This document shows, in pieces, positions 61,131-64,000 of a stretch of 64,000 bases of DNA. Positions within the stretch are counted from its first letter, which is position 1, and each line of letters starts with the position of its first letter. The position numbers and the translations under genes are program-made. Where the stretch lies: positions 2,927,557-2,991,556 of the forward strand of contig NZ_CP130886.1 of NCBI RefSeq assembly GCF_030622045.1. Direction: 5' to 3'. The notes under the pieces are model-generated. The model was given only the letters and a program-made list of their open reading frames with translations, ran no database searches and was not told where the DNA came from. This DNA is from Planctellipticum variicoloris. Its GTDB lineage: Bacteria > Planctomycetota > Planctomycetia > Planctomycetales > Planctomycetaceae.

Positions 61131-62282
61131 GTGGAACTGCGACGCAATCCGACCCGCTCGGTCCGGATCGGCTCCATCTCGATCGGCGCCCAGCATCCGA
61201 TCGCCGTCCAGAGCATGACGGCCACTCATACGCAGAACATCGATGCCACCGTCGAACAGATTCTGGCCCTGGAAGCCGCCGGGGCCGATGTCGTCCGCGT
61301 CGCGGTCGACAGCAAGAAAGATGCGGAAGCCCTCAAGGAAATCCGTAACCAGGTCAGAGCCAACCTGTCGGTCGACCTGCAGGAGAACTACCGGCTCGCC
61401 GAGCTGGTCGCCCCCCACGTCGACAAAGTCCGCTACAACCCGGGACACCTGTACCATCACGAACGGGAGAAGTCCTGGCAGGAAAAAGTCCGCTTCCTGG
61501 CGCAGATCGCCACCGATAACGACTGCGCAATGCGGGTCGGCGTGAACTGCGGCTCAATGGACCCCGACAAGAAAGCCAAGTACGACGCCGAGGACTCGAT
61601 CACCCCGATGATCGAGAGCGCCCTCGACCACTGCAACTTCCTCGATTCCATCGGCTTCACGCGCTACTGCGTCTCCCTCAAAGACTCCGATCCGCAGAAG
61701 GTCATCGACATCAACCGGCGGTTCGCCGAGGCCCGTTCCGACGTCCCCCTGCATCTGGGCGTCACCGAAGCCGGGCTGCCCCCCGACGGGATCATCAAGA
61801 CGCGGATCGCGTTCGAGCAGCTCGTCAGCCGCGGCATCGGCGACACCATCCGCGTCTCGCTGACGGTGCCCAACTCGCGGAAGCCCGAAGAGATCGCCGC
61901 CGGCCGCAAGATCCTGGCCGATATCGCCGCCGGCCGCGTCCGGTCCGTGGTCGACTTCGGCCTCGACACTTTGAACATCATCAGTTGCCCGAGCTGTTCG
62001 CGCGTTGAGAACGAGGCCTTCATCGAACTGGCCCAGCAGGTCAAAGAGATGACGCAGTACGCCAAGGACTACGACGTCACCATCGCCGTCATGGGCTGCC
62101 GCGTGAACGGCCCCGGCGAAACCGACGACGCCGACCTGGGTCTCTGGTGCGGCCCGAAGTTCGTCAATCTGAAGAAGGGCCCGGCGGAACTGGGCGCCTT
62201 CACCTACGACGAGATCCTGCCCCGTCTGAAGGCCGAACTCGACGTGATCCTCGCCACCAAGCAGCCGACGCCTGTCCGTTGA
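61131..62282 (+). CDS. ispG: 4-hydroxy-3-methylbut-2-en-1-yl diphosphate synthase
   Basis: 383 residues; GTG start ([19 protein letters not shown]). Penultimate steps of the MEP isoprenoid pathway: reductive ring opening of MEcPP to HMBPP by a [4Fe-4S] cluster. Evidence: [85 protein letters not shown], the cluster Cys in [15 protein letters not shown] (about 286 and 289) and in [18 protein letters not shown] (about 322), with the NGPGE catalytic Glu. Short bacterial form without the plant insertion. A hairpin follows the stop. Confidence 0.97.
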   Translation: MELRRNPTRSVRIGSISIGAQHPIAVQSMTATHTQNIDATVEQILALEAAGADVVRVAVDSKKDAEALKEIRNQVRANLSVDLQENYRLAELVAPHVDKVRYNPGHLYHHEREKSWQEKVRFLAQIATDNDCAMRVGVNCGSMDPDKKAKYDAEDSITPMIESALDHCNFLDSIGFTRYCVSLKDSDPQKVIDINRRFAEARSDVPLHLGVTEAGLPPDGIIKTRIAFEQLVSRGIGDTIRVSLTVPNSRKPEEIAAGRKILADIAAGRVRSVVDFGLDTLNIISCPSCSRVENEAFIELAQQVKEMTQYAKDYDVTIAVMGCRVNGPGETDDADLGLWCGPKFVNLKKGPAELGAFTYDEILPRLKAELDVILATKQPTPVR

Positions 62283-62309
62283 AGGTCTGCACTCCTTTCT
62301 TTCGTGTGC

Positions 62310-62328
62310 CACGGCCGTCCCGGCCGTG
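62310..62328 (+). terminator. Hairpin after ispG
   Basis: CACGGCC-GTCCC-GGCCGTG: a perfect 7-bp stem with a 5-nt loop, 27 bp after the stop. No T-run follows. The word GTGCCACGGCCGT also resembles a dispersed palindrome type. Confidence 0.55.
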
Positions 62329-62421
62329 AGACCGCGGACGGAGTTCAGATCCATCGCACAGCCGACTCAGCGGCGGCGCACGACCTATTCGATCGTCGTT
62401 CACACATCGAGGCGTCATCTC

Positions 62422-64000
62422 ATGCGAATCAGCGTGGCCATTGTCATCGCGCTCCTGTCCGGCGCAGTCTGCGCTGCCGAACCTGAGTCCAACGCCGCGC
62501 TGCAGAAGCTGTTCGACGACGAGTGGGAGTACGGACTGCGGGAATCCCCCACGTTTGCCTCGCACCTCGGCGACAAGCGCTACAACGACCGCTGGCCCGA
62601 TGTCAGCCCGGAGGCCATCGCCCGCCGGCAGGCTCACCAGCGAGAGCTTCTCGAACGTCTCCAGCAGTTTGACCCCGGCCAGCTTTCGCCGAGCGACCGC
62701 CTGAATCACCGACTCTTCCGCTGGCAGGCGGAACTGGACGTTGAAGGCCAGCCGTTCGGCTGGCACCTCGTGCCGATCAACCAGCGGGAGGGAATTCAGG
62801 ACGAGGGGTCGCTGGGAGATTCGATCTCCTTCGACGCCGTCAAAGACTACGAAGACTGGCTCCTGCGGATCGAGCGTTTTCCGGTCTACATGGACCAGAC
62901 GATCGGGCTGCTGCGCGAAGGTCTGAAGCGCGGGATCCTCCAGCCGCAGATCGTCCTGAAACGCGTCCCCCAGCAGATCCGCCGCCAGATTGTCGAGGAT
63001 CCCGAACAGAGCCTGTTCTACAAACCCTTCCGGACGTTTCCGAAGGATCTTGCCGAAGCCGAACGGACCCGGCTGCAGACCGCCGCCCGAACCGCCATCG
63101 CACTGCACATCGTCCCGGCCTACCAGAAATTGCTGACCTTCTTCGAGGACGACTATCTCCCTGGCAGTCTGAAGGACGTCGGCGTCTGGCAGGTGCCGCA
63201 GGGCGGGCCTTTGTACTCGTTCGCCGCCCTGCAGTTTACAACGACCAGCCTCACTCCCGACCAGATTCACGAGATCGGCCTGCAGGAGGTCAGCCGCATC
63301 CGGGCCGGCATGGAGACAATCCGCCAGCAGGTCGGCTTCCAGGGAACATTGCCGGAGTTCTTCGAACACCTCCGCACGGCCCCCGAATTTCGTTTCGAAA
63401 AGCCCCAGGACCTCCTGCAGGCCTATCAGGCATTCTGCAAGCGGGTCGATCCCCTCCTCACTCGCGTCTTCCGCAAGCTCCCGCGAATTCCCTACGGCGT
63501 CGAGGCCATCCCGGAGCACATGGCCCCCGACACCACGACCGCCTACTACCGGCCGCCCGCCGCCGACGGGACGCGTGCGGGGATCTACTTTGTGAATCTT
63601 TACCAGGTCGAAACCCGCCCGAAGTACGAAATCGCCGCCCTGTCGCTCCACGAGGCCGTCCCCGGCCATCACCTGCAGATCGCCCTCGCCACCGAAATGG
63701 AGCACGTCCCAACCTTCCGCCGCTTTACCGGTTTCACCGCCTACGTCGAGGGCTGGGCGCTCTATTCCGAAAGCCTCGGCGACGAGCTCGGCGTTTACGA
63801 CGATCCCTACTCCAAGTTCGGCCAGCTCACCTACGAGATGTGGAGGGCCGTCCGGCTGGTCGTCGACACCGGCATCCACCACAAGCACTGGTCGCGCGAC
63901 CGCGCAATCACGTTTTTCCGGGATAACGCTGCGAAGTCCGAACAGGACATCGTCAACGAGATCGACCGTTACATCTCCTGGCCCGGGCAAGCGCTGGCCT
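62422..64000 (+). CDS. DUF885 family secreted protein (3' end outside window)
   Basis: Start MRISVAIVIALLSGAVCAAE at 62422 (signal peptide), open to the window end, 526 residues visible. DUF885 features: FDDEWEYGLRESPTFASHLG with GDKRYNDRW near the N-terminus, GLREGLKRGILQPQIVLKRV, and the metal-type motif LSLHEAVPGHHLQIALATEM (HExxxxHH, about residue 412), followed by GFTAYVEGWALYSESLGDEL. The latter block with HExxx(x)GHH suggests a zinc-peptidase-like (M32/oligopeptidase-like) site, but activity is unproven. No stop codon before base 64000. The gene is probably only slightly longer than what is seen (family about 560-600 aa). Confidence 0.92.
   Translation, partial: MRISVAIVIALLSGAVCAAEPESNAALQKLFDDEWEYGLRESPTFASHLGDKRYNDRWPDVSPEAIARRQAHQRELLERLQQFDPGQLSPSDRLNHRLFRWQAELDVEGQPFGWHLVPINQREGIQDEGSLGDSISFDAVKDYEDWLLRIERFPVYMDQTIGLLREGLKRGILQPQIVLKRVPQQIRRQIVEDPEQSLFYKPFRTFPKDLAEAERTRLQTAARTAIALHIVPAYQKLLTFFEDDYLPGSLKDVGVWQVPQGGPLYSFAALQFTTTSLTPDQIHEIGLQEVSRIRAGMETIRQQVGFQGTLPEFFEHLRTAPEFRFEKPQDLLQAYQAFCKRVDPLLTRVFRKLPRIPYGVEAIPEHMAPDTTTAYYRPPAADGTRAGIYFVNLYQVETRPKYEIAALSLHEAVPGHHLQIALATEMEHVPTFRRFTGFTAYVEGWALYSESLGDELGVYDDPYSKFGQLTYEMWRAVRLVVDTGIHHKHWSRDRAITFFRDNAAKSEQDIVNEIDRYISWPGQALA

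Overview
The window is GC-rich bacterial DNA with the gene content of a planctomycete (phylum Planctomycetota). This is inferred from protein families, not from a database search. The pointers are two PVC-type cytochrome c systems with NHL-like propellers and HEAT repeats, a DUF1501/DUF1800 pair, a secreted sulfatase, a squalene-cyclase-like repeat protein, a MoxR/DUF58/BatA cluster with a giant Ala-rich coiled-coil protein, a membrane Ser/Thr kinase with an outer sensor, and many palindromic intergenic repeats. No rRNA, tRNA or CRISPR array was seen.

Layout. 1-807: 3' part of a TatD-like hydrolase. 1064-5531 (-): a 578-aa secreted protein, DUF1800 and DUF1501, very closely spaced. 5651-6274 (-): secreted redoxin, divergent from typA/bipA (6645-8483), which is followed by a hairpin, mgsA (8574-8951) and a sulfatase (9275-10753). 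10782-12479: an insertion sequence with matching ends, sitting inside a dispersed hairpin repeat. 12640-27128 (-): squalene-cyclase-like protein, BatA/vWA protein, a second vWA-like protein, a 564-aa membrane protein, a 1303-aa coiled-coil protein, MoxR ATPase, DUF58 protein and a small secreted protein. Four of these overlap by ATGA. 27677-30480 (+): zinc metallopeptidase and vWA lipoprotein. 30481-31357: noncoding and repeat-rich. 31358-34358 (-): ABC-2 permease and Gfo/Idh oxidoreductase. 34611-37821 (+): sodium/solute symporter coupled to a 79-aa membrane protein, a VOC protein and a four-helix membrane protein. 37881-39131 (-): YjiC-type glycosyltransferase.

39245-43399 (+): small genes (membrane protein, LMW phosphatase, two lipoproteins, DnaQ-like exonuclease, metallophosphoesterase). 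43648-48132 (-): 1494-aa ThuA/propeller/HEAT/cytochrome c protein containing an in-frame heptamer repeat. 48158-49400 (-): two adjacent toxin-antitoxin modules (DUF433/DUF5615 and DUF104-like/PIN). 49435-50547 (-) and 50839-52005 (+): a Gfo/Idh oxidoreductase divergent from a XylR-type regulator. 52112-53419 (+): DUF1015. 53430-55793 (-): sensor kinase. 56155-60847 (-): a PVC heme system split into two genes. 61131-62282 (+): ispG. 62422-64000 (+): DUF885 protein, cut by the window end.

Two themes stand out. One is the long membrane/coiled-coil operon ending in MoxR and DUF58, which looks like a cell-envelope or chaperone system specific to this lineage. The other is a set of short palindromic repeat families placed between genes. 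They sometimes run into coding ends, one hosts the insertion sequence, and one tandem repeat lies inside a large cytochrome gene.
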